12,686 nucleotides of DNA from Bacteroidales bacterium (lineage in GTDB: Bacteria; Bacteroidota; Bacteroidia; Bacteroidales; GCA-2748055). How positions within the stretch are numbered: the first letter of the stretch is position 1; every line of letters starts with the position of its first letter. The notes under the pieces are model-generated. The model saw only the letters and a program-made list of their open reading frames with translations, was not told where the DNA came from and searched no databases. Location: positions 1 to 12,686 of the forward strand of contig JAGLTY010000023.1 in assembly GCA_023135025.1 (NCBI GenBank). Direction: 5' to 3'. Position numbers and translations under genes: made by a program. Positions 1 to 7,203 of the stretch are shown here, piece by piece.

Positions 1-64
1 CTTTTTCGCAGGCGCAAAACAGCAATGCACCAAAAAATACAAGTAGAAAATAGATTTTTTTCAT
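1..64 (-). CDS. N-terminus of a putative lipoprotein (partial)
   Basis: Only the first 21 codons are inside the window; the gene continues to the left of base 1. The reading starts at an ATG at 64-62 and shows a classic lipoprotein signal peptide: a short basic start (MKKI), a hydrophobic core (YFLLVFFGALLF) and a cysteine at residue 19 followed by E20 and K21, so a lipobox of the form FCAC. This predicts export and lipidation at the outer or inner membrane. The mature domain is not visible, so no function can be assigned. It may be a separate unit from the genes to its right, because a terminator (167-201) precedes it on the same strand. Confidence 0.7.
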   Translation of the reverse strand, partial: MKKIYFLLVFFGALLFCACEK

Positions 65-66
65 AA

Positions 67-102
67 TGGTAACATGTTGGTTTATAGTATATCAAGTTAC
101 CA
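67..102 (-). promoter_or_regulatory. Inverted repeat in the leader of the partial lipoprotein gene
   Basis: A perfect 7-base inverted repeat, TGGTAAC at 67-73 and GTTACCA at 96-102, is separated by 22 bases. On the minus strand it lies directly upstream of the lipoprotein start codon (64-62), so an RNA hairpin here would end two bases before the ATG. A weak -7-like box (TAGTTTTA on the minus strand, 122-115, five of six consensus positions) lies just upstream, which would place the whole repeat in the 5' leader. It could be an operator or an RNA hairpin acting on translation; both are inference. Confidence 0.3.
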
Positions 103-166
103 CCACACCACGTCTAAAACTAACACAGATCCTGAATTCTGTGACCTGAATGTGTCATTATGAGAT

Positions 167-201
167 AAAAACAGTAGAGGGCACCCGTTCGGATACCCTC
201 T
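167..201 (-). terminator. Rho-independent terminator of the minus-strand unit
   Basis: Read on the minus strand there is an 11-pair stem (201-191 with 186-176) around a GAAC tetraloop, followed after four bases by five T (171-167). On this strand two positions pair as G-U, whereas the plus-strand RNA would have two C-A mismatches there, so the hairpin is built for minus-strand transcription. It begins at the stop codon of the 33-codon ORF (204-202) and most likely ends the unit containing that ORF, the nucleotidyltransferase and perhaps the large exported protein. Confidence 0.8.
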
Positions 202-303
202 TTATGAATCAATTTGTCCCTCATGCCAGCCATCTCTTTCCATGGGATTGCCGGGTTTGACAAAACCATGTCGTTGGAAACATTCTTTCAGGTCATCTTT
301 CAT
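202..303 (-). CDS. 33-residue ORF overlapping the nucleotidyltransferase gene, unknown
   Basis: This small ORF starts at an ATG that overlaps the TGA of the upstream nucleotidyltransferase gene in an ATGA arrangement (303-300), the usual sign of translational coupling. It encodes 33 residues beginning MKDDLKECFQRHGF and ending in GQIDS, and its stop (204-202) abuts a strong terminator. The peptide is polar, has no signal sequence or membrane segment, and contains one cysteine (residue 8), two histidines (12 and 27) and one tryptophan (26). I do not recognise a family. The position is where a HEPN toxin gene usually follows an MNT gene, but this peptide is far too short and does not resemble a HEPN domain. 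It could be a real small protein, the remnant of a larger lost gene, or a chance ORF. Confidence 0.4.
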   Translation of the reverse strand: MKDDLKECFQRHGFVKPGNPMERDGWHEGQIDS

Positions 304-590
304 GCTTCAAATATTACCCGAAGGTCTTTTTGAATGCTCTTTCTAATCCGCTCATTCTTGATCGCACCCTCTGTAACCAGGTCCACCTTTATTCCTATCA
401 ATTCAGACAACTCATTTTCAATCCGAACTAGTTGAAACAAGGAACATGTCTGATGAAACCGGACGAGAATATCAATATCACTTCCATCGTTGTGTTCACC
501 CCTGGCAAAAGAACCGAACAGGCCTATCCGTTCAGGTTTGTACGAACTGAGGTAGTCAATAATTGTTTTATGCAACTGTTCTTCAGACAT
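300..590 (-). CDS. Minimal nucleotidyltransferase (MntA/MNT family)
   Basis: This 96-residue protein has the length and layout of the minimal nucleotidyltransferases of the DNA polymerase beta superfamily. The signature GLFGSFARGE (23-32) is followed by SDIDILV (37-43), giving the first two metal-binding acids D38 and D40; the third is D70 in IKVDLV. All three are present, so it should be catalytically competent. Family members paired with HEPN proteins act as antitoxins that adenylylate the HEPN toxin; others are solitary. Here the next ORF is not HEPN but a 33-codon ORF overlapping the stop codon. The start lies 34 bases after the stop of the large exported-protein gene on the same strand, so read-through from that gene is possible. 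A TACATTTG box only four bases before the ATG may be its own promoter. The family call is firm; the toxin-antitoxin role is not shown here. Confidence 0.88.
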   Translation of the reverse strand: MSEEQLHKTIIDYLSSYKPERIGLFGSFARGEHNDGSDIDILVRFHQTCSLFQLVRIENELSELIGIKVDLVTEGAIKNERIRKSIQKDLRVIFEA

Positions 591-594
591 ATTG

Positions 595-602
595 CAAATG
601 TA
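595..602 (-). promoter_or_regulatory. Possible -7 promoter box of the nucleotidyltransferase gene
   Basis: On the minus strand TACATTTG (602-595) matches the Bacteroidota -7 consensus TAnnTTTG at all fixed positions and ends four bases before the ATG at 590. Transcription from it would begin at or next to the start codon, giving a leaderless or nearly leaderless mRNA. No well-spaced TTTG lies upstream, and an eight-base match can arise by chance, so support is weak. Confidence 0.25.
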
Positions 603-624
603 ATGACTATCTCCAATAGTGCAC

Positions 625-3600
625 CTAATTCAACTCCGGTACCCTCCCCGGTGTCCAGGGTGCTTTCAGCTCTTCCAGCTGTGCATCCAGCTCCGAGACC
701 TCCTGTACAATTTGCTTCAGCTGATCCAGCAGCGGCGGAAACTCCTCCTGGAGGATCTCCAGCTGGTCTGTCTCAGTTTTGGTCAGTTCCGAGGTGGAAG
801 ACCAGTGGGTGCGTACCATCACATTCAGCCTGCGGCTCATTGGCATCTCCATTGGAGGCAGCTCCTCCCAGCTCGCTTTGGCCGAAGGCCCATCCAGTAC
901 AAACTGGATATCCCTCAACCGGCCTTCCAGATCAAGCACCCTGGTACCCAGATCTGTACCTGCAGCCGGGGTCTGGATCAGCGCTTTTTTTATTGAAGCA
1001 AGCTTGGTATTCTGCTCCCGGACCATTCGCAGGGTTCCGGTTATTACCCTGGAGAATTCTGACACCTCGTTCTGGAATTCAACCAGCGCCTTGTGATCCT
1101 TTACCGGCAGGGTAGCGTGCTGAAGCAGTGTTGCTTTGAAAGAAACGGGCTCTACCATAGCAATTACATCTCCACCTTCGACCATATCCATCCCAACGGA
1201 ATAGGTTCCAGGCATGGCCAGTAAACCACTGCCGCCGGAGGAGACGCCCCTGCCACCAGCCGATCCGGAGGAGACCGGTCGGGTGGAGGGATAACGAAGG
1301 TCCCATGTGATCCTGTTGATCCCTTTGGAAGCTTTCTTGGTTAGTTTCCGGATGGCATTTCCATCGTCATCGTAAATGGTAAAGATCAGCAGGGGATCGG
1401 CCTCGGCTTCCTCGGCTCTTAGCTCCTCCCGGGTAGGTTGGGGAATGGGTTGCTTCTCTTTGAACAACTCTTTCTCCCTCTCCTGGCGCTCCTCCTTCAT
1501 GGTTTTGGGTACCTCCTTCAGGTAGTATGTAAATGTGGCTCCAAAATCGGGATTCTCCGACCTGAAGAAGTTGGAACCCTGGCCATACTTACCACCGGTC
1601 TGGATGTACATCAATGCATCTGCCACCGGGAAAATGTGCCATGCCTTCTCCAGAATCTCCTTGTTCATGGCCAGCTCCCTCAAGGGGGTATAGTCGTCCA
1701 TGATATAGAAACCACGTCCGAAGGTGGCCAGCACCAGGTCGTTCTCCTGCTCCTGGATGGCCATATCGCGTACGCTGATGGTGGGCATGCCCGATGTAAG
1801 TTTGGTCCACTCCTCTCCCTCGTTGATGCTGAAATAGAATCCGAATTCGGTCCCTACAAAGAGCAGTCCGGGAACCTCCGTATCCTGCTCAATGGTGTGG
1901 ACGGTTTCATTCTCCGGCAGGTTAGAAGCGATGGAGACCCAGCTGTTGCCCCTGTCGATACTCTTCAATACATAGGGTTTAAAGTCATCCCGCTTGCGGT
2001 TATCGAAGGTGGCATAGACCACACCGGCATCAAAACGGTCGGCCAGCAGGTCACTTACGTAGGTATATTCAGGCACACCGGGGAAGGTGGTTACTTTTTT
2101 CCAGTTCTCGCCCCCATCGGTGGTGATGGAGACCACCCCGTCGTCGGTTCCCGCATAAAGCAGGTTCTCGTCCAGTCGCGATTCGGAGATCGATACGCCC
2201 GTTCCCCACAGACTGGTGGAGACATCCTTTTGCACCGCATCCCAGCTCCAGTATTGGTCCATTATCAGCCAGCTGTTGCGGTCGGTTCCGGAGGTAAGGT
2301 CCTTACTAATCACCTCCCATGAGTTACCCCGGTCGTCGGAACGGAACAACTTGTTGGCCATGGCATATAGACGTGTGTGGGAGTGGTGACTGATTACCAG
2401 GGGTGCGTTCCAGTTCCACTTATAGGTCTCCTCTCCTTTCCCCGGTCGCGGCTTGATATTGATATTTTCACCGCTTACACGGTCGTGACGGAACATATTT
2501 CCGTACTGATACTCGCAATAGATAATATTGGGGTCGGTGGGATCGGCTGCTGACCAAAATCCATCTCCCCCCAGGATCGCCTTCCAATCTTCATTGGTCA
2601 CACCGGCCGAGCTTTTATTCATGGAGGGCCCTCCCAGTGTATTGTTATCCTGGGTGCCCCCATATACATTGTAGAAGGGTTCTTCGTTGTCCACATTGAC
2701 CCTGTAGAATTGAGTCACAGGAAGGTTGGACTTAAACAGGTAGGTTATACCCCCGTCATACGACTCATAGACGCCTCCATCACCACCAATCAGAAAGTGG
2801 CTGGTATCGTCCGGATCGATCCAGAGGGCATGGTCATCCACATGCCGGTTGTCCAGACTCAGGGCCGTCCAGGTTTTTCCGCCATCAGCGGTCACATGCG
2901 ATACCGTCTCCACCGAATAGACCTTGTCCACATCCACCGGATCGCAGTAAATCTCGTTGTAGTATTGGCCGCTGGCGTGATGATCGCTCATCTTCTCCCA
3001 GGAGGCTCCCCGGTTCACTGAACGGTAAAAACCGCTCTTCCCTTCTGCAGCCTCAACAATCAGGTAGAGCACATTGCGGTCCACCGGCGATACGGCAATT
3101 CCCATTCCCCCCAGATCAACCTCGGGAAGTCCCTTCATCGATTTGGTCCAGGTTTCGCCTCCATCCAGAGAGCGGTATACGGCCGATTCGGGTCCGCCGC
3201 CGATCTTGGTGAATACATGCCTTCTGCGCTGTTCGCTGGTGGCGTACATCACATCCGGGTCCACCGGGTCCATCACCACATTGTTTACCCCTGTATTCTC
3301 ACTGATCTCCAGCACTCTCTTCCAGTTCTCACCTCCATCGGCACTCTTATATAACCCGCGGTCACCACCGGGGCCCCAGACCGATCCTTCAGCTGCCACA
3401 AAAACCACACTGGAATTCCGCGGATCCACCACGATGCCACCGATATGCCTCGACTCTTTCAGTCCCATGTTCTCCCATGACTCTCCGCCATCTTCCGATT
3501 TGTATACTCCATCGCCATACCCCAGGGCACGCTGGTGGTTATTCTCACCGGTACCCAGCCAGAGCAAGTTCGGATTGTTGGGATCCATGGTAATCACCGC

Positions 3601-3927
3601 GGTGGAATAGGAACCGTATTTGTCAAAAACCGGTTTGAAGGTGGTTCCATTGTTTACGGTTTTCCAGACATTTCCCGAAGCAATGGCCACATACCATTCG
3701 CTCTGGTTCTCGGGGTTCATGGCAAAGTCGGCCACACGTCCGGATGTGAGGGCCGGACCTATGCCACGCCATTTCAGACCGGAGAGTAATGTGGAATCGA
3801 TCCCTTCGGTTTTCTCCTCCTCTTTGTTCTTCTTTTTCTGGGCATTGATCTGCACCGGACTGAACACCACGGCCATAGCGATCACTACAGGTATCAACAG
3901 AGACCTGGTACATGTTATAGTTTTCAT
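625..3927 (-). CDS. Exported Vps10/sortilin-like BNR-repeat beta-propeller protein
   Basis: This 1100-residue secreted protein starts with a signal peptide (about 1-29, ending INA|Q) and a lysine/glutamate-rich linker (31-39). From about 50 to 745 it carries repeated Asp-boxes of the BNR type, S-x-D-x-G-x-x-W, at about 144, 195, 253, 303, 346, 389, 530, 602, 656 and 700, with a degenerate copy near 90. This is the pattern of the large Vps10/sortilin-like propeller proteins common in Bacteroidota, often labelled glycosyl hydrolase or WD40/YVTN/BNR-like. Asp-boxes are structural and no sialidase catalytic set is evident, so an enzymatic role is not supported. Residues 845-925 look like a beta-sandwich domain of the FlgD Ig-like type (ITWDLRYP at 873-880, PGTYSVGM at 906-913) interrupted by a Gly/Ser-rich loop (886-900). 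The C-terminal part is helical and probably coiled coil (940-1090). I see no type IX secretion sorting domain. The start is supported by the signal peptide. Function unknown; ligand or peptide binding in the periplasm or outside the cell is plausible. Confidence 0.87.
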   Translation of the reverse strand: MKTITCTRSLLIPVVIAMAVVFSPVQINAQKKKNKEEEKTEGIDSTLLSGLKWRGIGPALTSGRVADFAMNPENQSEWYVAIASGNVWKTVNNGTTFKPVFDKYGSYSTAVITMDPNNPNLLWLGTGENNHQRALGYGDGVYKSEDGGESWENMGLKESRHIGGIVVDPRNSSVVFVAAEGSVWGPGGDRGLYKSADGGENWKRVLEISENTGVNNVVMDPVDPDVMYATSEQRRRHVFTKIGGGPESAVYRSLDGGETWTKSMKGLPEVDLGGMGIAVSPVDRNVLYLIVEAAEGKSGFYRSVNRGASWEKMSDHHASGQYYNEIYCDPVDVDKVYSVETVSHVTADGGKTWTALSLDNRHVDDHALWIDPDDTSHFLIGGDGGVYESYDGGITYLFKSNLPVTQFYRVNVDNEEPFYNVYGGTQDNNTLGGPSMNKSSAGVTNEDWKAILGGDGFWSAADPTDPNIIYCEYQYGNMFRHDRVSGENINIKPRPGKGEETYKWNWNAPLVISHHSHTRLYAMANKLFRSDDRGNSWEVISKDLTSGTDRNSWLIMDQYWSWDAVQKDVSTSLWGTGVSISESRLDENLLYAGTDDGVVSITTDGGENWKKVTTFPGVPEYTYVSDLLADRFDAGVVYATFDNRKRDDFKPYVLKSIDRGNSWVSIASNLPENETVHTIEQDTEVPGLLFVGTEFGFYFSINEGEEWTKLTSGMPTISVRDMAIQEQENDLVLATFGRGFYIMDDYTPLRELAMNKEILEKAWHIFPVADALMYIQTGGKYGQGSNFFRSENPDFGATFTYYLKEVPKTMKEERQEREKELFKEKQPIPQPTREELRAEEAEADPLLIFTIYDDDGNAIRKLTKKASKGINRITWDLRYPSTRPVSSGSAGGRGVSSGGSGLLAMPGTYSVGMDMVEGGDVIAMVEPVSFKATLLQHATLPVKDHKALVEFQNEVSEFSRVITGTLRMVREQNTKLASIKKALIQTPAAGTDLGTRVLDLEGRLRDIQFVLDGPSAKASWEELPPMEMPMSRRLNVMVRTHWSSTSELTKTETDQLEILQEEFPPLLDQLKQIVQEVSELDAQLEELKAPWTPGRVPELN

Positions 3928-3957
3928 AATGTTGGGATTTTAGACCCTAAATATCAC

Positions 3958-3965
3958 TATTTTTA
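3958..3965 (+). promoter_or_regulatory. Possible -7 promoter box for the nitroreductase gene
   Basis: TATTTTTA matches five of the six fixed positions of TAnnTTTG and lies 16 bases before the nitroreductase ATG, in the 54-base divergent gap shared with the large exported-protein gene. A TTG at 3932-3934 is rather far upstream (23-base gap), so the match is only suggestive. I find no convincing promoter in this gap for the minus-strand gene. Confidence 0.25.
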
Positions 3966-3981
3966 CACAAAATTCAAGGTT

Positions 3982-4731
3982 ATGACCGACACTTTGCTCA
4001 ACCACAGAACAATAAGAAAATACAAGCCCGATCCCATACCTACCCCGATCCTCGATTACATACTGGAAGCCGGAACCAGGGCCTCCACCACAGGAAATAT
4101 GCAGCTCTATTCCATTATCGTCACCACCGATGAGGAGATTAAAGAGGAGCTTTCGCCCTGTCACTTTAACCAGTCAATGGTGAAGGAGGCCCCGGTGGTA
4201 CTTACCTTCTGTGCTGACTTCAACCGGTTCAACAGATGGTGCAAGCTGCGCAAGGCAGAACCGGGCTACGATAACTTCCTCTCATTCTTTACTGCAGCCA
4301 TCGACGCCCTGCTGGTGGCCCAGAATGTATGCGTAGCAGCAGAGGATGCCGGACTGGGCATATGCTACCTGGGCACTACCACCTATATGGCAGGGAAGAT
4401 CATTGATATCCTGGATCTGCCACGCGGGGTGGTACCTGTTACAACGGTTACTGTAGGTTATCCCGATGAATGGCCAGAACTTACTGACAGGCTTCCACTT
4501 GAAGCGGTGGTACACCGGGAGAAGTACCACGATTACACTGAAACTGATATTGATGGACTCTACAGGGAGAAGGAGTTAATGGCAATTTATCAAGCGTTTA
4601 TCAAAGAACATGACAAAGAGACCCTGGCACAGGTATTTACCGATGTTCGATACAAAAAAGATGATAACGTTCTGTTTTCCAAATCTTTACTTGATATATT
4701 AGCAAAACAGGACTTTATGAACCATCCATAA
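3982..4731 (+). CDS. Nitroreductase family protein (FMN-dependent oxidoreductase)
   Basis: This 249-residue cytoplasmic protein belongs to the FMN-binding nitroreductase superfamily, closest in pattern to the NfsA/FRP type, which reduces nitroaromatics, quinones or flavins with NAD(P)H. The N-terminal phosphate-binding motif HRTIRKYKPDPIP (8-20) and the flavin-binding stretch ASTTGNMQLYS (34-44) are both typical. The helix-rich middle (FFTAAIDALLVAQNVCVAAEDAGLGICYLG, given as about 102-131) and the VTVGYPDEWP turn (156-165) fit the family, as does the length. The C-terminal 60 residues form the extension that often contributes to the dimer and substrate pocket. The true substrate cannot be read from sequence. 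The gene is divergent from the exported-protein gene and appears monocistronic, since the next gene has its own promoter. Confidence 0.88.
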   Translation: MTDTLLNHRTIRKYKPDPIPTPILDYILEAGTRASTTGNMQLYSIIVTTDEEIKEELSPCHFNQSMVKEAPVVLTFCADFNRFNRWCKLRKAEPGYDNFLSFFTAAIDALLVAQNVCVAAEDAGLGICYLGTTTYMAGKIIDILDLPRGVVPVTTVTVGYPDEWPELTDRLPLEAVVHREKYHDYTETDIDGLYREKELMAIYQAFIKEHDKETLAQVFTDVRYKKDDNVLFSKSLLDILAKQDFMNHP

Positions 4732-4794
4732 AATATGAAGATTGGTAAAACTTTTTTCATCAGGTTACGTTATAGGCTAATAGAGTTCTGTTTT

Positions 4795-4821
4795 TTTGTA
4801 TAAAGATATATTCTATATTTG
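4795..4821 (+). promoter_or_regulatory. Promoter of the 41-residue lipoprotein gene
   Basis: TATATTTG (4814-4821) is an exact match to the Bacteroidota -7 consensus TAnnTTTG, with a TTTG at 4795-4798 as a possible -33 element. The 15-base gap is shorter than the usual 17-19 or so. The ATG follows 28 bases after the -7 box, a normal leader length. The box falls between the nitroreductase stop and the small ORF, as expected for an independent transcript. Confidence 0.55.
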
Positions 4822-4849
4822 TAGAGTACCGGATCAAAACCGATTAGCC

Positions 4850-4975
4850 ATGAAAAGAGCAGTGATCATTTTAGCAGTTGTATTTGCAGTAGGTATTCTG
4901 ATGAGTTCATGCAATAAGCAAATTTGCCCGGCTTACAGCCAGGTTGACACTGAGCAAGCCGTACCTGCCGGATAG
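4850..4975 (+). CDS. Tiny 41-residue lipoprotein, CPAY type
   Basis: This short gene encodes 41 residues. Residues 1-20 are a lipoprotein signal peptide with a basic start (MKRA), a hydrophobic core (VIILAVVFAVGILM) and a lipobox LMSS before C21. The mature lipopeptide would be only 21 residues, starting CNKQICPAYS and ending in a Gln/Val/Pro/Ala tail. A second cysteine (26) and the CPAY motif recall short lipoproteins I associate with Bacteroidota genomes, but I cannot name a family or function. An exact -7 promoter box upstream and a strong terminator just downstream frame it as a self-contained monocistronic gene, which argues against a chance ORF. It is short enough to be missed by standard gene calling. 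Confidence 0.75.
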   Translation: MKRAVIILAVVFAVGILMSSCNKQICPAYSQVDTEQAVPAG

Positions 4976-5006
4976 TCTGATACAGGAAATCCACTCCAAA
5001 TAAGCT

Positions 5007-5036
5007 AAGATTTACCTCCGGTAGATCTTTTTTTTT
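5007..5036 (+). terminator. Rho-independent terminator after the small lipoprotein gene
   Basis: A ten-pair stem (5007-5016 with 5020-5029, one U-G wobble, loop TCC) runs into a nine-base T tract (5028-5036). The wobble becomes an A-C mismatch on the other strand, which confirms the plus orientation. It lies 31 bases after the lipoprotein stop codon and separates that gene from the beta-barrel-like gene. Confidence 0.85.
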
Positions 5037-5069
5037 GTCCTGCCTCCAACATTTCCCTTCAATATTTCG

Positions 5070-5077
5070 TTATTTTG
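5070..5077 (+). promoter_or_regulatory. Possible -7 promoter box for the beta-barrel-like gene
   Basis: TTATTTTG matches five of six fixed positions of TAnnTTTG and sits 25 bases before the ATG at 5103, in the gap after the terminator at 5007-5036. Because it abuts the upstream in-frame ATG at 5079, it favours 5103 as the true start. No well-placed TTTG is seen upstream. Confidence 0.35.
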
Positions 5078-5102
5078 CATGGTGTTTGCTGTTTTACAAT
5101 CA

Positions 5103-5933
5103 ATGAAAAGAGCCTTCATACTCATCCTGGTATTTGTGCTTTCGGCAGGTTCACTGTTAGCGCAGGGAGAGATCGATGAACAGAAGCGGGTGATGCTCAG
5201 GGATGAGAGCTCCTTTTCCGGGTCTCTCAATTCCAATGGTTTTGGGGCAAATTACAGATATGGCTTCTGGAGGAACGCCTGGAACCAGTTTATACTGGAT
5301 GCCGACTTCGCATACGTCAAACACCCCAAAGAGTACAAATCATCGATCTCCTACAACTACACTTCACACCGGTATGTTTATGGCAAGGAGAACCTCTTCT
5401 GGGAGTTGAAGGGGATGGCCGGCTGGCAAAAAGAGCTCTACCGTAAAATTGACCGAACCGGGATCTCAGTAAGGTTGTACTACGCTGGCGGACTCTCCAT
5501 CGGATTTACGAAACCAATCTACTATAAGGTATTCAGTATCTCACCCATTGGGGTGATCGTATATGAAGAGTACCTTAAGTTTGATCCGGGCATTCACCAG
5601 CGGAGCATTGGTGGGCGCGGACCCTTCTTTATGGGTTTCAACGAGATAAAGGTCATTCCGGGTTTAACCGGGAAAACAGGCTTTAGTTTTGAATACAGTC
5701 AGAAGAATGCCATTATTCATGCCCTGGAGGCCGGAGTGAGCCTTACCGTCTATCCCAAAAAGATTCCCATCATGGCCACAGAGCAGAATAATTTCTTCTT
5801 TTTCACCCTTACCGTAGGGTACCGTTTTGGCCGAATTATCGATATCAGTGAGGCTGCCCGATCAAAGAGCTGGAAAGAGAAAAGAGCAGAGCGAAAAGCA
5901 GCGAAAGCCGCCCTGCCCTATCCGTTCTATTAA
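5103..5933 (+). CDS. Exported protein, probable outer-membrane beta-barrel, unknown function
   Basis: With the start at 5103 the protein has 276 residues and opens with a clean signal peptide (MKRAFILILVFVLSAG, then SLLAQ, cleavage near 21-22). An in-frame ATG at 5079 would add eight residues in front of the signal peptide and overlap the probable promoter, so it is less likely. The mature part alternates aromatic and polar residues with turns rich in Gly/Asn/Asp (for example FGANYRYGFWRNAWNQFILD and ISYNYTSHRYVYGKENLFWE) and reaches a strand-like FFFFTLTVGYRFG at about 231-243, as expected for a beta-barrel. The final 33 residues (244-276) are a helical, strongly basic segment rich in Lys, Arg and Ala, ending in PYPFY. 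I recognise no named family. It appears to be transcribed alone. Confidence 0.7.
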   Translation: MKRAFILILVFVLSAGSLLAQGEIDEQKRVMLRDESSFSGSLNSNGFGANYRYGFWRNAWNQFILDADFAYVKHPKEYKSSISYNYTSHRYVYGKENLFWELKGMAGWQKELYRKIDRTGISVRLYYAGGLSIGFTKPIYYKVFSISPIGVIVYEEYLKFDPGIHQRSIGGRGPFFMGFNEIKVIPGLTGKTGFSFEYSQKNAIIHALEAGVSLTVYPKKIPIMATEQNNFFFFTLTVGYRFGRIIDISEAARSKSWKEKRAERKAAKAALPYPFY

Positions 5934-5969
5934 ATCTTTATGAATACCAGATTTTGCCCTTTCCAGGGT

Positions 5970-7068
<1,099 letters not shown>

Positions 7069-7093
7069 GAAATACTTCTTTTATTGATTTAAT

Positions 7094-7126
7094 GGGGGAG
7101 CTCTCAGGGGCTTCCCTGTTTTTTTT
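7094..7126 (+). terminator. Rho-independent terminator of gap
   Basis: A ten-pair stem (7094-7103 with 7108-7117, three G-U wobbles, loop TCAG) is followed by eight T (7119-7126), 25 bases after the gap stop codon. The wobbles are favourable only in plus-strand RNA. The T run is followed at once by eight A, making the 18-base palindrome GTTTTTTTTAAAAAAAAC. Confidence 0.85.
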
Positions 7127-7149
7127 AAAAAAAACGCTCCGGCTTTTTG

Positions 7150-7179
7150 AAAACAAAAACGCCTCGGTTACCCGAGGCG
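7150..7179 (-). terminator. Rho-independent terminator of the permease/SiaC-like unit
   Basis: On the minus strand a perfect eight-pair GC-rich stem (7179-7172 with 7167-7160, loop GTAA) is followed by TTTTTGTTTT (7159-7150). It lies 24 bases after the stop codon of the SiaC-like gene and faces the gap terminator, so convergent transcription is closed from both sides. Confidence 0.87.
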
Positions 7180-7203
7180 ATACCATGCGATGGTTGGGGC
7201 GTA

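Noticed and set aside
432..1115. Long plus-strand ORF of 227 codons overlapping the nucleotidyltransferase and the end of the large exported-protein gene
   Set aside because: It is antisense to two well-supported genes, is rich in Pro/Ser/Ala low-complexity sequence, and shows no recognisable domain; it is a frame shadow.
1438..2322. Plus-strand ORF of 294 codons inside the large exported-protein gene
   Set aside because: It is fully antisense to conserved BNR repeats, has no recognisable motif, and its length follows from the codon pattern of the opposite strand.
4735..4803. 22-codon ORF between the nitroreductase and the small lipoprotein gene
   Set aside because: It overlaps the promoter region of the lipoprotein gene, is rich in Phe/Arg from A/T-rich sequence, and has no supporting signals.
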